From NCBI GenBank assembly GCA_026004455.1, contig BPJE01000004.1:1-53880 (forward strand): a DNA stretch of 53,880 nt, in the 5' to 3' direction. The position numbers and the translations under genes are program-made. The notes under the pieces were generated by a model. That model worked only from the letters and a program-made list of their open reading frames with translations, searched no databases and was not told where the DNA came from. The DNA is from Patescibacteria group bacterium (GTDB lineage Bacteria; Patescibacteriota; Microgenomatia; UBA1406; GWC2-37-13). The stretch's first letter is position 1. Each line of letters begins with the position of its first letter. Shown piece by piece: positions 1 to 9,501 of this stretch.

Positions 1-1
1 A

Positions 2-559
2 GATTATTGGAATAAAGTTAAATCCACCAGCCGGCAGAAAAAATCAAAAAATTTTTTTAATTATAGAAATTTTTTTCTTGTGGTTTCAAGACTTGAGCTT
101 TATAAAAAAATTGATTTAGTAATTAAAGTTTTTAATAAATTAAAAGAAAATTTAATAATAATTGGTATTGGATCTCAAGAAAAAAGATTAAAAAAACTCG
201 CTAATAAAAATATTACTTTTTTATCAAATTTAAGTGATATTGAGTTAGGTTATTTTTATTCAAATGCTTTAGCTTTGATTATGCCGCAAGAGGAAGATTT
301 TGGTTATGTATCTCTTGAAGCTCAATTTTTTGGTTGTCCAGTTATTGCTTATAAAAAAGGTGGAGCAATAGAGACAGTTATTGAAAATAAAACTGGTTTA
401 TTTTTTAATAATCAAAATGAGGTTGAATTGTTAAGGGCAATTGAAACTTATCATAAAATTAAGTACAATTTAAGACAATCAATTTTAAAATTTGCTGTAG
501 TAAATATAAAAAAATTTACAAAAGAAAAATTTATTAAAAATTTTTTAAAACAAATATGA
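2..559 (+). CDS. Glycosyltransferase family 4 (GT-B fold), C-terminal part, cut by window edge
   Basis: The reading frame is open to the first base, so the gene starts upstream of the window; the GTG at position 80 lies inside a conserved strand (FFLVVSRLELYKKID) and is not a plausible start. The visible part is the nucleotide-sugar-binding Rossmann domain of a group 1 glycosyltransferase. The family E-x7-E signature is present as EEDFGYVSLEAQ (about 290-325), followed by GCPVIAYKKGGAIETV. It would transfer a sugar from an activated donor to a lipid-linked or surface glycan. It overlaps the mannose-1-phosphate guanylyltransferase by ATGA, so it belongs to an exopolysaccharide operon. The stretch read as STSRQKKSK just before the conserved strand comes from a short repeat (see 22-37). 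Donor and acceptor cannot be read from sequence. Confidence 0.85.
   Translation, partial: DYWNKVKSTSRQKKSKNFFNYRNFFLVVSRLELYKKIDLVIKVFNKLKENLIIIGIGSQEKRLKKLANKNITFLSNLSDIELGYFYSNALALIMPQEEDFGYVSLEAQFFGCPVIAYKKGGAIETVIENKTGLFFNNQNEVELLRAIETYHKIKYNLRQSILKFAVVNIKKFTKEKFIKNFLKQI
22..37. repeat. Degenerate copy of the CCGCCAGCTGGCGG palindrome, inside a coding region
   Basis: The bases ATCCACCAGCCGGCAG match the palindromic core found intact at 2309-2322 and 35786-35799 with three substitutions, and the same AAAGTTAA-like left flank is present. Here it is translated in the glycosyltransferase frame as K-S-T-S-R-Q, a different frame from the NnrD copy. Confidence 0.6.
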
Positions 560-1635
560 AAGTAATCATTTTTGCTGGTGGAACAGGAACTAGACTTTGG
601 CCACTTTCTAGAAAAAAATCACCAAAACAATTTGAAAGTATTATTGATGAAAAATCTACTTTGCAATTAGCAGTAGATAGACTTTTGCCTGAATTTAAAT
701 ATGAAGATATTTATATTTCCACTAATATTTTGTATAAAGATCTTGTTAAAAAACAATTACCAAAAATTCCGAAAAAAAATTTTATTTTTGAACCAGAAAA
801 AAAAGATGTCGGTCCAGCAGTAGCTTTAGCTGTAGGTATATTAGAAAAATTAATTGATATTGATGAACCAATTGTTATTTTATGGAGTGATCATTTAGTT
901 AAACAGGTTGATTTGTTTAAAAAAATTATTTTAAAAGCCGGAGAATACATTTTAAAAAATAAAGATAAAATTGTTTTTATTGGTCATAAACCTAGATTTG
1001 CGAGTGTTAATTTAGGTTATATTAGATTTGGTAAGAAAATAAAAACTATAAGTGATATAAATTTTTATGAATTTAAAGAATTTAAATATCGACCAGACGA
1101 AAAAACAGCGAAAAAATTTTTTCTTTCCGGAGATTATTCTTGGAATTTAGGTTATTTTGTGACAACTCCAAAATTTATTATGAATCAGTTTAAAATTTTT
1201 ACCCCTGATATTTTTGAAAATACACAAAAAATTATTAAATTTTATAATACAAAAAAATTTAATCAAGTATTAAAAAAACAATATGGAAAAGTTAAAAGTA
1301 TTAGTTTTGATAATGCAGTTTTAGAAAAATTAGAAAAAGATAAAGCAGTGGTTATTGTTGAGGATATTGGTTGGAGTGATGTCGGTAGCTGGGAAGCATT
1401 AAAAGAAGCATTACAAACTCATAATTATGAGAATGTAATTCGAGGTAAAGTTTATTTAAAAGATGTTAAAGATAGTTTGATATATAATTATGAATCTAAT
1501 AAGTTGATAGTTGGTATAGATTTAGATGAAAATATTATTGTAAATACAAAAGATGTGATATTAATTGCTAAAAAAACTTCAATGTCTAAAGTAAAAGAGT
1601 TAGTTGAAAGTTTTTCTGGTACTGATTATGAATAA
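556..1635 (+). CDS. manC: Mannose-1-phosphate guanylyltransferase
   Basis: It makes GDP-mannose from GTP and mannose 1-phosphate for glycan synthesis. The N-terminus carries the nucleotidyltransferase signature AGGTGTRLWPLSRKKSPKQF (residues about 7-26). WSDHLV (about residue 110), GYIRFG and NLGYFV with EDIGWSDVGSW further on are typical of the ManC/AlgA nucleotidyltransferase domain. At 359 residues it is the single-domain form: the C-terminal phosphomannose isomerase cupin of long ManC/AlgA enzymes is missing. The ATG overlaps the stop of the upstream glycosyltransferase (ATGA), and its end overlaps the sugar transferase by 8 nt, so translational coupling is likely. Sugar specificity is inferred from family resemblance. 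Confidence 0.9.
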   Translation: MKVIIFAGGTGTRLWPLSRKKSPKQFESIIDEKSTLQLAVDRLLPEFKYEDIYISTNILYKDLVKKQLPKIPKKNFIFEPEKKDVGPAVALAVGILEKLIDIDEPIVILWSDHLVKQVDLFKKIILKAGEYILKNKDKIVFIGHKPRFASVNLGYIRFGKKIKTISDINFYEFKEFKYRPDEKTAKKFFLSGDYSWNLGYFVTTPKFIMNQFKIFTPDIFENTQKIIKFYNTKKFNQVLKKQYGKVKSISFDNAVLEKLEKDKAVVIVEDIGWSDVGSWEALKEALQTHNYENVIRGKVYLKDVKDSLIYNYESNKLIVGIDLDENIIVNTKDVILIAKKTSMSKVKELVESFSGTDYE

Positions 1636-2290
1636 ATATTTTCAGGGAAAAATTTATAAAAATACTTTGAAAAGATTTTTAGATATTATTTTAAGTTTAA
1701 TACTTTTGATATTGTTTAGCCCACTTTGTTTAATAACAGCAATTTTAATAAAGTTAGATTCTAAAGGACCTATTTTTGCTGATGTACCAGAAAGAATAGG
1801 TGAGAATGGAAAAAAATTTAAAATGTATAAATTCAGAACAATGATTATTAATGCTCATTATCTTCTTCGAACCGACCCAAAATTTAAAAAATTATTTGAA
1901 GAATATAAAAAAAGCAGTTATAAATTAAAAAATGATCCTAGAATAACAAAAATTGGTAAATTTCTTCGCAAACACTCAATTGATGAAATACCACAGTTAA
2001 TAAATGTTTTAAAAGGCGAGATGAGTCTTGTTGGTCCTCGAGCATATTATCCTGATGAATTAGAAGATCAATTAAATAAATATCCAAAAACAAAAAAATT
2101 AATTAATAAAGTTTTATCAGTTAAACCCGGAATTACGGGTTTATGGCAAGTATCAGGAAGATCAGAGATTAATTTTGATAAAAGAATTGAGATTGACTCA
2201 AAATATGTAGATGATTTATCATTATTTAATGACTTAAAAATTATTTTTAAAACTCCTTTTGTTATGATTAGTGGAAAAGGAGCGGTATAA
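1628..2290 (+). CDS. Undecaprenyl-phosphate sugar phosphotransferase (bacterial sugar transferase family)
   Basis: It initiates glycan assembly by moving a sugar phosphate from a nucleotide sugar to undecaprenyl phosphate. The ATG at 1628 is preferred over the in-frame start at 1604 because it removes a long overlap with manC and gives the usual N-terminus [10 protein letters not shown] followed by a hydrophobic segment (about residues 15-40). Conserved motifs of the PF02397 catalytic domain follow: [40 protein letters not shown] and [12 protein letters not shown]. At about 220 residues it is the short catalytic form without the N-terminal multi-span domain of WcaJ/WbaP. Third gene of the surface-glycan operon. 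Confidence 0.9.
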   Translation: MNKYFQGKIYKNTLKRFLDIILSLILLILFSPLCLITAILIKLDSKGPIFADVPERIGENGKKFKMYKFRTMIINAHYLLRTDPKFKKLFEEYKKSSYKLKNDPRITKIGKFLRKHSIDEIPQLINVLKGEMSLVGPRAYYPDELEDQLNKYPKTKKLINKVLSVKPGITGLWQVSGRSEINFDKRIEIDSKYVDDLSLFNDLKIIFKTPFVMISGKGAV

Positions 2291-2306
2291 AAAAATTAAA
2301 AATTAA

Positions 2307-2325
2307 ATCCGCCAGCTGGCGGGGA
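2307..2325. repeat. Palindromic repeat, intact intergenic copy (CCGCCAGCTGGCGG)
   Basis: A perfect 14-bp palindrome at 2309-2322 lies in the 49-bp gap between the sugar transferase and the DUF4012 gene, flanked by AT-rich AAATTAAA-like sequence on both sides. The same core and flanks recur at 35786 (in nnrD) and, degenerate, at 22. Confidence 0.75.
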
Positions 2326-2339
2326 AAAATTAAAAAATT

Positions 2340-4151
2340 ATGAAAAAAAATTATAAAAAAATATTTATATCAGTAATATTAATTACAGTTTTATTGGGTT
2401 ATTTTTTTGTTTATAAGCCAGTTATTGAGATAAAAAATAAGGCTGAAAATTTAATTAAGAAAGCTAAAGAGTTAAAAACTGATTTTTCAAAAAATGATAT
2501 TAGTCTTTTAAAAAGTAAATTATTAAGTTTTTCAAATGATTATAAAGATTTTCAAAAGACCTCAGAGAAAATTTATTGGTTAAAATTTATTCCATATGTA
2601 GCTGATTTTAAAAATGGAGTTGAGGCTGGAGATTATTTAATTAAGGCTGGTGTTGAAAGTATTAATGCGATTGAGCCATATGCTGATTTGATAGGATTTA
2701 AAAAAGGAGAGTCTTCATTTGTAGAAAAAACAGCTGAAGATAGATTGCAAACCGCAATTTTAACTCTTGATAAATTAACTGAAAAAGTTGATCCAATTGC
2801 ACAAGATATTGATGAGGCTTATAAAAGAATTTCAAAAATAAATCCAAATAACTATCCAGGAAAATTAGGAAAATATAATTTAAAAGAGCAAATAAAAAAT
2901 TTTCAAGAGACTTTTGATGGATTAGCCTCGCTTTTTGTTGATGCAAAGCCCTTAATAAAAAATCTTCCAGAAATATTAGGAAGTAAAGAAGAAAAAACAT
3001 ATTTAATCCTTTATCAAAACGATAAAGAAAGACGGGCAACAGGAGGATTCTTGACATTTTATGCTGTTTTTAAAATAAAAAATGGAAAAATGAGTATTGT
3101 TACCTCAGATGACATATATTCTTTAGATAAGTCTATATCAAATCACCCTAAAGCACCGCCGGAAATTTTAACTTATCATAAGGGAGTATCTCAATTTTAT
3201 ATCCGTGATAGTAATTTATCTCCTGATTTTTATCAATCAGTGAAATTATTTGAAAGTTTGTATGAAAAAAGTAGTTTAAAAGTAAAATATGATGGCATTA
3301 TTGCTATGGATTCTAAGATTTTAATTGATATGTTAAAAATTTTTGGCGATATTTATGTTGATGGGGTGACTTTTTCAGCAAAAACTGATCCTCGATGTGA
3401 TTGTCCGCAAGCTATTTATACTCTTTTTGACATTGTTGATCGACCAGTGGCTTATGTTAAGGAAAACAGAAAAGGGATTATGGGTAATTTAATGTATACA
3501 CTTTTTCAAACTGCGCTTCGTTCATCTCCTTCAAAATATTGGGGATTGTTGACTTCTAAGATGTTGGAAAATCTACAACAAAAGCATATTTTAATTTATT
3601 TTGTTGATGAAAATTTGCAAAAAGCGATTGAGCAAGTGAATTTTGCCGGAAGAATAAAAGAATTTAATGGCGACTACATTCATGTTAATAATGTTAATTT
3701 TGCTGGCGCAAAATCTAATATGTTTGTGTCTGAGGAGGTTAATCTAAAAATATCAGGAAAATCAAGAGAATTAACTGTGAATTTTAAAAACCCTTACCCT
3801 CACTCTGATTGTAATTTAGAGCGAGGAGGACTATGTTTGAATGCTACTTTAAGAAATTGGATTAGAGTTTATGTTCCAAAAGGAGCAAAATTAATTAGTT
3901 TTCAAGGATCTTTGAAAAAAACACAAGTTTATGATGATTTAGGAAAAACAGTTTTTGAAGGTTATACAGAAGTACCAACTCAAGGTAAGGCAACTGTTGT
4001 TATTAAATATGATTTGCCCGAGATTCCAAAGGATGAATTAATGATTCAAAAACAAGCAGGAGTAGATAATCAAAAATGGCAAATAACAGTTAACAATAAA
4101 AAAATTTTTGAAGGAATTTTAGATACAGATAAAGTAATTAAATTAAAATAA
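2340..4151 (+). CDS. DUF4012 domain membrane-anchored surface protein
   Basis: 603 residues: one N-terminal membrane segment (about residues 9-26, FISVILITVLLGYFFVY), an alpha-helical region with coiled-coil character (about 30-200), then an extracytoplasmic domain. The motif NDKERRATGGFLTFYAVFKI (about residues 226-245) matches the conserved (E)xRxTGGF stretch of DUF4012 proteins from Actinobacteria and CPR. Paired cysteines occur in CDCPQ (about 353) and in SDCNLERGGLC. DUF4012 proteins are often found beside surface-glycan genes, as here, but their function is unknown to me. The start follows directly on the palindromic repeat. Confidence 0.7.
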   Translation: MKKNYKKIFISVILITVLLGYFFVYKPVIEIKNKAENLIKKAKELKTDFSKNDISLLKSKLLSFSNDYKDFQKTSEKIYWLKFIPYVADFKNGVEAGDYLIKAGVESINAIEPYADLIGFKKGESSFVEKTAEDRLQTAILTLDKLTEKVDPIAQDIDEAYKRISKINPNNYPGKLGKYNLKEQIKNFQETFDGLASLFVDAKPLIKNLPEILGSKEEKTYLILYQNDKERRATGGFLTFYAVFKIKNGKMSIVTSDDIYSLDKSISNHPKAPPEILTYHKGVSQFYIRDSNLSPDFYQSVKLFESLYEKSSLKVKYDGIIAMDSKILIDMLKIFGDIYVDGVTFSAKTDPRCDCPQAIYTLFDIVDRPVAYVKENRKGIMGNLMYTLFQTALRSSPSKYWGLLTSKMLENLQQKHILIYFVDENLQKAIEQVNFAGRIKEFNGDYIHVNNVNFAGAKSNMFVSEEVNLKISGKSRELTVNFKNPYPHSDCNLERGGLCLNATLRNWIRVYVPKGAKLISFQGSLKKTQVYDDLGKTVFEGYTEVPTQGKATVVIKYDLPEIPKDELMIQKQAGVDNQKWQITVNNKKIFEGILDTDKVIKLK

Positions 4152-4154
4152 GTT

Positions 4155-4685
4155 ATGAATGATGAAAGGATTTTTAAGACTGAAGCATTTGTTTTAAAAA
4201 AGAAAATTCTTTTAAATAAAGATCTTCTTATTTTTTTATTTACAAAAGAAAAAGGTAAGATTTTAGTCTTAGGAAAAGGGGTAAGAAAAATTACTAGTCG
4301 TCGCTTATCTTATCTGGAGACAGGTAATTTAATTGATGTAATTTTGGATAAAAAAAATGATAAATATTATTTAAAAGAGATTAATCTTATTAGTGGTTTT
4401 TATAATTTAAAAAAAAGCAAAGATAAAATTAATCTTATTTACAAATTTTTTTTTGTATTAGACAAAATTTTGCCAGAAAATCAAAAAGAAATAGAAGTTT
4501 ATAATCTAACAAAATCTTTTTTTATAAAAATAAATCAAAATAATATAAAGGAAAACATTTTTTATCAATTCATAAATAAATTATTATTAAAACTTGGGTA
4601 TTTAAAAGAAGAAATTCACGAAGAGAAAATTGACGATTTTTTCCTTCAATTAACTAATGAAAAAATTCCTTCATTTATTATATAA
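4155..4685 (+). CDS. recO: Recombination mediator RecO (short form)
   Basis: RecO loads RecA onto SSB-coated DNA in the RecFOR pathway and anneals strands. The N-terminal OB-fold pattern is clear: FKTEAFVLKKKILLNKDLLIFLFTKEKGKILVLGKGVRK, then SRRLSYLETGNLIDV. At 176 residues it is much shorter than the usual about 240; the alpha-helical C-terminal domain is reduced and no zinc-binding cysteines remain, a common state in reduced genomes. It starts 3 nt after the DUF4012 stop. Its own stop codon overlaps the -10 box of glyQS. Confidence 0.75.
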   Translation: MNDERIFKTEAFVLKKKILLNKDLLIFLFTKEKGKILVLGKGVRKITSRRLSYLETGNLIDVILDKKNDKYYLKEINLISGFYNLKKSKDKINLIYKFFFVLDKILPENQKEIEVYNLTKSFFIKINQNNIKENIFYQFINKLLLKLGYLKEEIHEEKIDDFFLQLTNEKIPSFII

Positions 4686-4686
4686 T
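4681..4686 (+). promoter_or_regulatory. -10 box of glyQS
   Basis: TATAAT lies 7 nt before the glyQS start codon and overlaps the recO stop. The expected transcription start falls almost on the ATG, so the mRNA would be leaderless or nearly so. No clear -35 was seen. Confidence 0.5.
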
Positions 4687-4693
4687 TTATATT

Positions 4694-6049
4694 ATGGATA
4701 AAATTATATCTTTAGCCAAAAGACGAAGTTTTTTTTATCCTTCATCTGAGATTTATGGAGGATTAGCTAATGCTTGGGATTTTGGTCATTATGGTGTGTT
4801 GTTAAAAGAAAATATTCGTCAGTTTTGGTTAAAAAAAATTATTCAGGAAAGAGATGATATTATTTTAATTGATAGCTCAGTGATTTTAAATCCAAAAGTT
4901 TGGGAAGCATCAGGGCATGTGTCTGGTTTTAATGATGCTTTAGTTGAATGTAAAAATTGTCATCATCGGACTCGAGCTGATCATTTAATTGAGGACAGAT
5001 TAAACAAAAAAGTTGAAGGTTTACCAATTGAAGAGTTGACAAAAATAATAAAAGAAAATAAATTAACTTGTCCCAAATGTGGATCAAAAGAACTAACTGA
5101 TGTTCGTCGTTTTAATCTTTTATTTGAAACTAATATTGGTATTATTGAAGACAAAAAATCAAAAGCGTATTTGCGAGGAGAGCTTGCTCAAGGAATTTTT
5201 ATGAGTTTTAAACAAGTTGTTGATACAATGAGGGTAAAAATTCCTTTTGGGATTGCTTCAACTGGTGTTGTTTTTAGAAATGAAATCACTTTAGGTCAAG
5301 GTGTTTTTAGAACTCTTCAATTTGATTTGATGGAATTTGAATACTTTATAAAACCTGATGAATGGGAAAAATATTATTCATATTGGCAAGAAAAGATGTG
5401 GCAAATGGCTCTTGAATTAGGATTAAATGAGAAAAAGCTTCGTTGGCGAGAACATGAGGAGTTTGAAAGATCTCATTATTCAAAAAAAACAATGGATATT
5501 GAATATCAATTTCCCTTTGGTTGGAAAGAGATGTGGGGATTGGCTTATCGAACTGATTTTGATTTATCAAATCATATGAAATATTCTGGAGTTGATTTAA
5601 GATATATTGATAAAACAACAGGTGAGAAATATGTTCCTCATGTGATTGAGCCAACTTTTGGATTGTCAAGATTGTTGATTACTGTTTTAGTTGATAGTTA
5701 TTATGAGGAAGATGTTAATGGTAAAAAAAGAGTAGTTTTAAAAATCAATCCAAAATTAGCGCCAATAAAAATAGCCGTATTTCCATTACAAAAAGATGAA
5801 AAATTAAAAGAATTATCCTTTAAAATACATAAAGAACTTAAAAATAAATATAATTGTGAATTTGATGATTCAGGAAACATTGGTAAGATGTATCGTCGTC
5901 AAGATGAAATTGGTACGCCTTATTGTGTTACAGTTGATTATCAAAGCTTGGATGATAAAACAGTAACCATAAGAGATAGAGATACGATGAAGCAAGAAAG
6001 AATAAGTCTAGATCTTTTAAATAAATATTTTAATGAAAAATTTTCTTAA
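4694..6049 (+). CDS. glyQS: Glycyl-tRNA synthetase (single-chain, class II)
   Basis: It charges tRNA-Gly with glycine. The 451-residue alpha2-type enzyme opens with the family signature RRSFFYPSSEIYGG (about residues 10-23) and has a four-cysteine zinc site at C86, C89, C126 and C129. Class II motif 2 (TGVVFRNEI...FRTLQFDLMEFEYF) and motif 3 (VPHVIEPTFGLSRLL) are present, followed by an anticodon-binding domain. This is the archaeal/eukaryal/Gram-positive-like dimer, not the tetrameric GlyQ+GlyS enzyme. It has its own -10 box inside the end of recO. Confidence 0.95.
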   Translation: MDKIISLAKRRSFFYPSSEIYGGLANAWDFGHYGVLLKENIRQFWLKKIIQERDDIILIDSSVILNPKVWEASGHVSGFNDALVECKNCHHRTRADHLIEDRLNKKVEGLPIEELTKIIKENKLTCPKCGSKELTDVRRFNLLFETNIGIIEDKKSKAYLRGELAQGIFMSFKQVVDTMRVKIPFGIASTGVVFRNEITLGQGVFRTLQFDLMEFEYFIKPDEWEKYYSYWQEKMWQMALELGLNEKKLRWREHEEFERSHYSKKTMDIEYQFPFGWKEMWGLAYRTDFDLSNHMKYSGVDLRYIDKTTGEKYVPHVIEPTFGLSRLLITVLVDSYYEEDVNGKKRVVLKINPKLAPIKIAVFPLQKDEKLKELSFKIHKELKNKYNCEFDDSGNIGKMYRRQDEIGTPYCVTVDYQSLDDKTVTIRDRDTMKQERISLDLLNKYFNEKFS

Positions 6050-6076
6050 TTTTCTATTAAAAATTAATTTTTTATT

Positions 6077-6586
6077 ATGAAACAAAACTATAAAAAATAT
6101 TTGATTTTTGGAGGATTGATTTTTGTTTTGTTAATAATTAGTTATTTTTTAATTATTAAAAATACAAAATCTAAAACAAATAATGATAGTTATGTTGTAC
6201 CAACACAAGAAGTATTGCCAACAGTTGACTCTTCTACTAAAGTTGATTTAAAGCTCATAAAAAAAGGAGAAGCTTTATTAACAGTAACAAATGAACCTAA
6301 AAATACTTCGACAATTGATTTTGAATTAAGTTATCAAGTTGTTAATAATGATGTTTCTGAAGGTGGGGAGGGAACAGTTGAACAAGGAGTAATTGGCAAA
6401 TGTTATAAACAAGAAAAAGAATGGCAGTGTGGAGAGTCAAATAATGGAGGTAGCCGAAAAATAATTCTTGGCACTTGTTCTTCTGGTACTTGTCGATATC
6501 ATAATATTGTTGGTTCAATAAAAATTCTTTTGAGATTTACTGGTGATTATGGACAAAAAATATTTGAAAAAGAATATCAATTATAA
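6077..6586 (+). CDS. Membrane-anchored extracytoplasmic orphan with two cysteine pairs
   Basis: I do not recognise the family. 169 residues: an N-terminal membrane segment (about 8-26, YLIFGGLIFVLLIISYFLII), a short Val/Pro/Thr linker and a beta-rich domain. Four cysteines sit as GKC-x7-QC (about 116 and 124) and GTC-x4-TC (about 141 and 146), well placed for two disulfides outside the cell; the DsbA-like protein at 34.6 kb could act on such a substrate (inference). It lies between glyQS and rpsT, all in one direction. Confidence 0.6.
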   Translation: MKQNYKKYLIFGGLIFVLLIISYFLIIKNTKSKTNNDSYVVPTQEVLPTVDSSTKVDLKLIKKGEALLTVTNEPKNTSTIDFELSYQVVNNDVSEGGEGTVEQGVIGKCYKQEKEWQCGESNNGGSRKIILGTCSSGTCRYHNIVGSIKILLRFTGDYGQKIFEKEYQL

Positions 6587-6605
6587 ATTTTTTAAAATAA
6601 ATTAG

Positions 6606-6613
6606 AAGGAGGT
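6606..6613 (+). promoter_or_regulatory. Strong Shine-Dalgarno site of rpsT
   Basis: AAGGAGGT ends 9 nt before the rpsT ATG. It is by far the best ribosome-binding site in the window; most other genes show none, which makes it stand out. Confidence 0.8.
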
Positions 6614-6622
6614 GGATTAATA

Positions 6623-6877
6623 ATGCCAATAACAAAATCTGCAATTAAAAAAGTAAGAAAAGATAAAAAAAGAACAAAAGAAAATTTAGCTTATATTTCA
6701 GCATATAAAAGACTTTTTGATCAGATAAAAAAAGCAGTAAAAAAAGGAAGCAAAGATGTTACTGAATTAATAAAAAAATATTATTCAATTGTTGATAAAG
6801 CAGTTAAGAAAAAAGTTATTCATAAAAATAAAGGTAATCGATTAAAATCTAAAGTTAAAAAAATTTTAGTTAAATGA
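6623..6877 (+). CDS. rpsT: 30S ribosomal protein S20
   Basis: An 84-residue, lysine-rich helical protein that binds 16S rRNA in the 30S subunit. It begins MPITKSAIKKVRKDKKRTKENLA, close to the usual S20 start (xxKSAxKRxR...R..N), and ends NKGNRLKSKVKKIL, matching the conserved NKxxRxKSRLxK tail. Length is normal for S20. A strong Shine-Dalgarno precedes it. Its stop codon overlaps the start of the PilN-like gene (ATGA), so a ribosomal protein is translationally linked to a pilus-type operon. Confidence 0.93.
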   Translation: MPITKSAIKKVRKDKKRTKENLAYISAYKRLFDQIKKAVKKGSKDVTELIKKYYSIVDKAVKKKVIHKNKGNRLKSKVKKILVK

Positions 6878-7395
6878 GATATAAAATTAATTTATTACCA
6901 GAGAAAGAAAAAAAATTTTTAGATAAATTAACTTTTTTTGCTCTTAATTATTTAAGATATATTATTGTTATTACTCAATTAGTTGTTATTGGTGTATTTT
7001 TTTATAGATTTCAACTTGATCAACAAGTGATTGATTTAAGAGAAGAAGTTAATCAAAAAAAAGAAATTGTTCAAGTTATTTTACCTTTATTAAATGAAGC
7101 AGCAAGAATTGATACAAAAACAAAAGAAATTGAAAAAATTTTAAATAATCAAAATAAATTCAAATCTATGTTCGATTATGTTATGTCAATAATTCCAGAA
7201 TCAGTTAGATTAATTAGTTTAGAAGTTAAAAATCAATCATTAACCTTAAATGGTAATACAACTAATTCAAAACAATTACAAGCTTTTTTTAATTTATTAA
7301 AAAAGGATAAAAAATTTAAACATATTGAATTAAAAAATATTAAAAGAACAGAAACAGGTTATGATTTTATTATTAATCTAAGTGATTTTTTATAA
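6874..7395 (+). CDS. PilN-like type IV pilus inner-membrane protein
   Basis: The opening MRYKINLLPEKEKK is the PilN signature (xxINLLP), which in type IV pilus systems binds the cytoplasmic PilM ATPase. A single membrane segment follows (about residues 28-47), then a coiled coil (about 50-90) and a small ferredoxin-like periplasmic domain ending in a beta strand. 173 residues is a typical PilN length. The next gene is PilO-like, the usual order. It starts inside the rpsT stop codon (ATGA). Confidence 0.75.
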   Translation: MRYKINLLPEKEKKFLDKLTFFALNYLRYIIVITQLVVIGVFFYRFQLDQQVIDLREEVNQKKEIVQVILPLLNEAARIDTKTKEIEKILNNQNKFKSMFDYVMSIIPESVRLISLEVKNQSLTLNGNTTNSKQLQAFFNLLKKDKKFKHIELKNIKRTETGYDFIINLSDFL

Positions 7396-7413
7396 TTTTT
7401 TTCAAATATTTAA

Positions 7414-7981
7414 ATGGAAAAGAATCAGTTAAAGAAAAATATATTTAGTAAAAGTCAAGATTATACTTATATAATTTTATTTTTAATTATTTTTTCTATC
7501 TTTATATTTTTTGCAATTAATCCTTCTTTAAAAACTGCTTTTTCTCTTAAAAAAGAAAAAAACGATTTAGAAGTTATTAATAATATTTATGAGCAAAAAA
7601 TAATAAATATAGCCAATATTCAAAATCAATTAGAAGAAAATCGAGAAAAAACTATATTTGATTGATCAAGCATTATCTAAATATCCTCAAGTTAATAAAA
7701 TGGTAGACGATATTAAAATAATTGCTGATGAAAATAATTTTCAAATTCAAAAAGCTAATATTACTGATGTCGATCTTTCTATATTAAAAAAAAATTCAGG
7801 TATTATAACTTTAATTATTGAGGGAAAAACAACTTTTGATAATTTAAATAATTTAATTCATGATCTTTTTAATCAAAGAAGATTAAAGACAATTGAAAAT
7901 TTAGTTATTAATCAAGATAAAGAATCAACACAAAGTAGTTTTTTAAATGTTACTTTAAAAATTAATGGTTATTATTTATGA
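7414..7981 (+). CDS. PilO-like pilus assembly protein, interrupted by one frameshift
   Basis: Two overlapping frames (7414-7665 and 7658-7981) form one protein. Deleting one A from the A6 run at 7646-7651 joins NREK to LYLIDQALSKYPQVNKM with no loss. The N-terminal part has a membrane segment (about residues 19-37) and a coiled coil; the second part is a small alpha/beta domain ending LNVTLKINGYYL, as expected for PilO, the partner of PilN. The end overlaps the next gene by ATGA in the downstream frame, which supports the reconstruction. Whether the extra A is real or a sequencing error cannot be told from sequence. Confidence 0.65.
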
Positions 7982-8163
7982 ATAAAAAAGAAGTTTTATT
8001 TATTGCCATTGGAATTTTTTTAACAGTTATTACTTGGCTTATTGCTGACTTATATCATGCAAACACAGAACAAAAAATTAAAGATAAAATCGAAATTCCC
8101 CAAATAGAAAACTACCAAATAAAAAAAGATGTTTTAGAAATTATAGAAAATAAAAAAGAATAA
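7978..8163 (+). CDS. Small single-span membrane protein of the pilus operon
   Basis: 61 residues with one hydrophobic segment (about 5-24, VLFIAIGIFLTVITWLIADL) and a charged tail ending VLEIIENKKE. I do not recognise a family. It overlaps both neighbours (ATGA upstream, TAATG downstream), so it is probably expressed as part of the PilN/PilO/surface-protein operon. Confidence 0.6.
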   Translation: MNKKEVLFIAIGIFLTVITWLIADLYHANTEQKIKDKIEIPQIENYQIKKDVLEIIENKKE

Positions 8164-9475
8164 TGATTTATTCAGATTTATATTTTAAACAAAAACAAAA
8201 AATTTCTATTGGATTAATCATTATTGCTTTTTTTCTTTCTTTTGTCATTTTTATCTCTATTTTTAAAGGTGCAAAAATTGAATCTAGAGCTTCAAAAAGC
8301 GATTTAAAAAGAATAGAGATTACTAATTTAAATCCAATTCAAACAACAATTTTTTGGCAAACAGAAACTAAAGAAACTGGTTGGTTAATTTATGGTGAAA
8401 AAGAAAATATTTTAGATAAGATTGTCTTTGATGATAGAGATCTTACCACAAGTCAAAATAAATATTTGAATCATTATGTTACTTTAAAAAATTTAAAAAA
8501 TGATACTACATATTATTTTATGATTATTTCTGATAATAAAAAAATTATTCGTCCAGATGGAAAATATTTTAGTTTTAGAACTCCAAAAACAATTTCAAAT
8601 CTTACAAAATTACCCCCAATAAGCGGAAAAATATTAAATGAAAATTTAACTCCTTTAAATAGTGGTGTAGTTTTGTTTTCAATTAAGGCTAAGAATTTAT
8701 ACTCTTTATCATTCCTTTTAAAAAGTTCTGGTGAATGGTTAATACCTTTAAATTCTTTTTATAAAAAAGATGATATTAATGAAGTAGTAATAGGAGAAAA
8801 TGATAAGGCAACTATTGAAATATTTAATGAAGATGGTAAAAAAACCAACATTGATTGGTAATGTAAAAGATTTATTATCTAAAACACATACTTTAATTAT
8901 TGGAAAAAATTATAATTTAAACTCAATCAGAAAATGTTTTATCGGCTATAGATAAAAACGAAAATAAAAAATATTATCGATGTAATTTATCCTAAAGAAG
9001 GAGCTATTATTCCTGGTAGACGACCTTTAATTAAAGGTTTTTCTTATCCTTATTCAGAAATAAGTTTAATTTTATCTTCAAAAACAAAGACGTATTCGGC
9101 AAGAATTAATAGTGATTAAAATGGTCAATGGACTTATTCTATACCGGAAATTTTAGATCTGGGCGATTATATTTTAACATTTGTAACTAAAAAATGATAA
9201 AAAACAAGATATAAAAATTATTCGTCATTTTAAAATTACTGGTAACGATGCAATTGAGGGAAAAGTATTGGGTTGAGGCGAGTAATTCAGCAGATATTAT
9301 AACTCCAACTAATGTTATTTATTCACCTTCACCATTACCCTCACCAACAATAGTTTATAGTCCAACTAAAATTGTTCCAACTAATATGCCAAAAACTGGT
9401 AATTTTGATTATCTAACAATTTTATCAAGTATAGCTTTTATTCTTGTGGGAGTAGGCATTATTCTTGTTTTTTAA
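8163..9475 (+). pseudogene. Surface protein with fibronectin-III-like domain and MPKTG sorting signal, broken by several frameshifts
   Basis: Read across about five +1 shifts (near 8840, 8933, 8966, 9196, 9272) and one in-frame TAA (9117-9119), this is one protein. It has an N-terminal membrane segment (residues about 15-36) and a fibronectin-type-III-like domain (TIFWQTETKETGWLIYG...YVTLKNLKNDTTYYFMI, about 55-140). A second beta domain follows (VIYPKEGAIIPGRRPLIKGF...NGQWTYSIPEIL), then a Pro/Thr/Ser linker, and finally NMPKTGNFDYLTIL plus a hydrophobic tail. That end is an LPxTG-like sorting signal, and a sortase is encoded at 18.5 kb. The intact frame covers only 8163-8861. Domain content argues for an originally functional gene; error or decay is unresolved. 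Confidence 0.6.
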
Positions 9476-9501
9476 TTAAAATAATGTTATAGATTATATT
9501 A